From an uncultured Collinsella sp. (GTDB lineage: Bacteria; Actinomycetota; Coriobacteriia; Coriobacteriales; Coriobacteriaceae): 5,384 nt of DNA. The DNA lies in the NCBI GenBank assembly GCA_900754385.1, contig CAAECP010000124.1, forward strand, positions 1 to 5,384. The letters are read 5' to 3'. Positions 5,371 through 5,384 of this stretch are shown in pieces. A program made the position numbers and the translations under genes. Position 1 is the first letter of the stretch; each line of letters starts with the position of its first letter. The notes under the pieces were generated by a model. The model did no database searches and was not told where the DNA came from. It saw only the letters and a program-made list of their open reading frames with translations.

Positions 5371-5384
5371 TAGCTCCCGGCACC

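Noticed and set aside
5299..5373. A 24-codon open frame beginning ATG at 5299
   Set aside because: The only upstream purine run is a weak GGGAAA, the peptide has no feature, and it overlaps the candidate operator and a hairpin.

Overview
The window reads as part of a GC-rich Gram-positive gut actinobacterium. Collinsella or a close relative in the Coriobacteriia is the most likely host. The basis is codon use rich in C- and G-ending codons, compact spacing, and a large secreted C69-type dipeptidase with a C-terminal membrane anchor. The genus is an inference; no rRNA or marker gene is present to prove it.

Layout: two genes lie on the minus strand at the left. A ribonuclease D (858-1991, possible GTG start at 2027) is followed 64 bp downstream by a membrane zinc metallopeptidase of the YugP family (89-793). 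A short divergent intergenic region near 2028-2089 carries overlapping -10-like hexamers on the two strands. To the right, on the plus strand, is a YegS/BmrU/DagK-type lipid kinase (2090-3007). Directly behind it is a tightly coupled 30-codon single-pass membrane microprotein (3017-3109), and a good intrinsic terminator (3145-3190) closes the pair.

An AT-rich region (about 3191-3417) follows. It contains direct repeats 21 bp apart and a dyad, which look like operator sequences for the next gene. That gene (3418-5220) encodes a 600-residue exported C69-family dipeptidase. Its presumed catalytic cysteine is the first residue after the predicted signal peptidase site, and it ends in an acidic linker, one membrane segment and a basic tail. 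A 12-bp hairpin without a clear U-tract follows the gene. The last ~110 bases hold no supportable gene but include a 19-bp dyad resembling a Fur-type operator, probably belonging to a gene outside the window.

Functionally the window is mostly ordinary: RNA processing, membrane proteolysis, lipid phosphorylation and peptide scavenging at the cell surface. The least ordinary items are the microprotein attached to the lipid kinase, the divergent substrate/nucleotide motif of that kinase, the operator-like array before the dipeptidase, and the placement of the nucleophile at the export cleavage site. I found no mobile element, CRISPR array, tRNA or rRNA.
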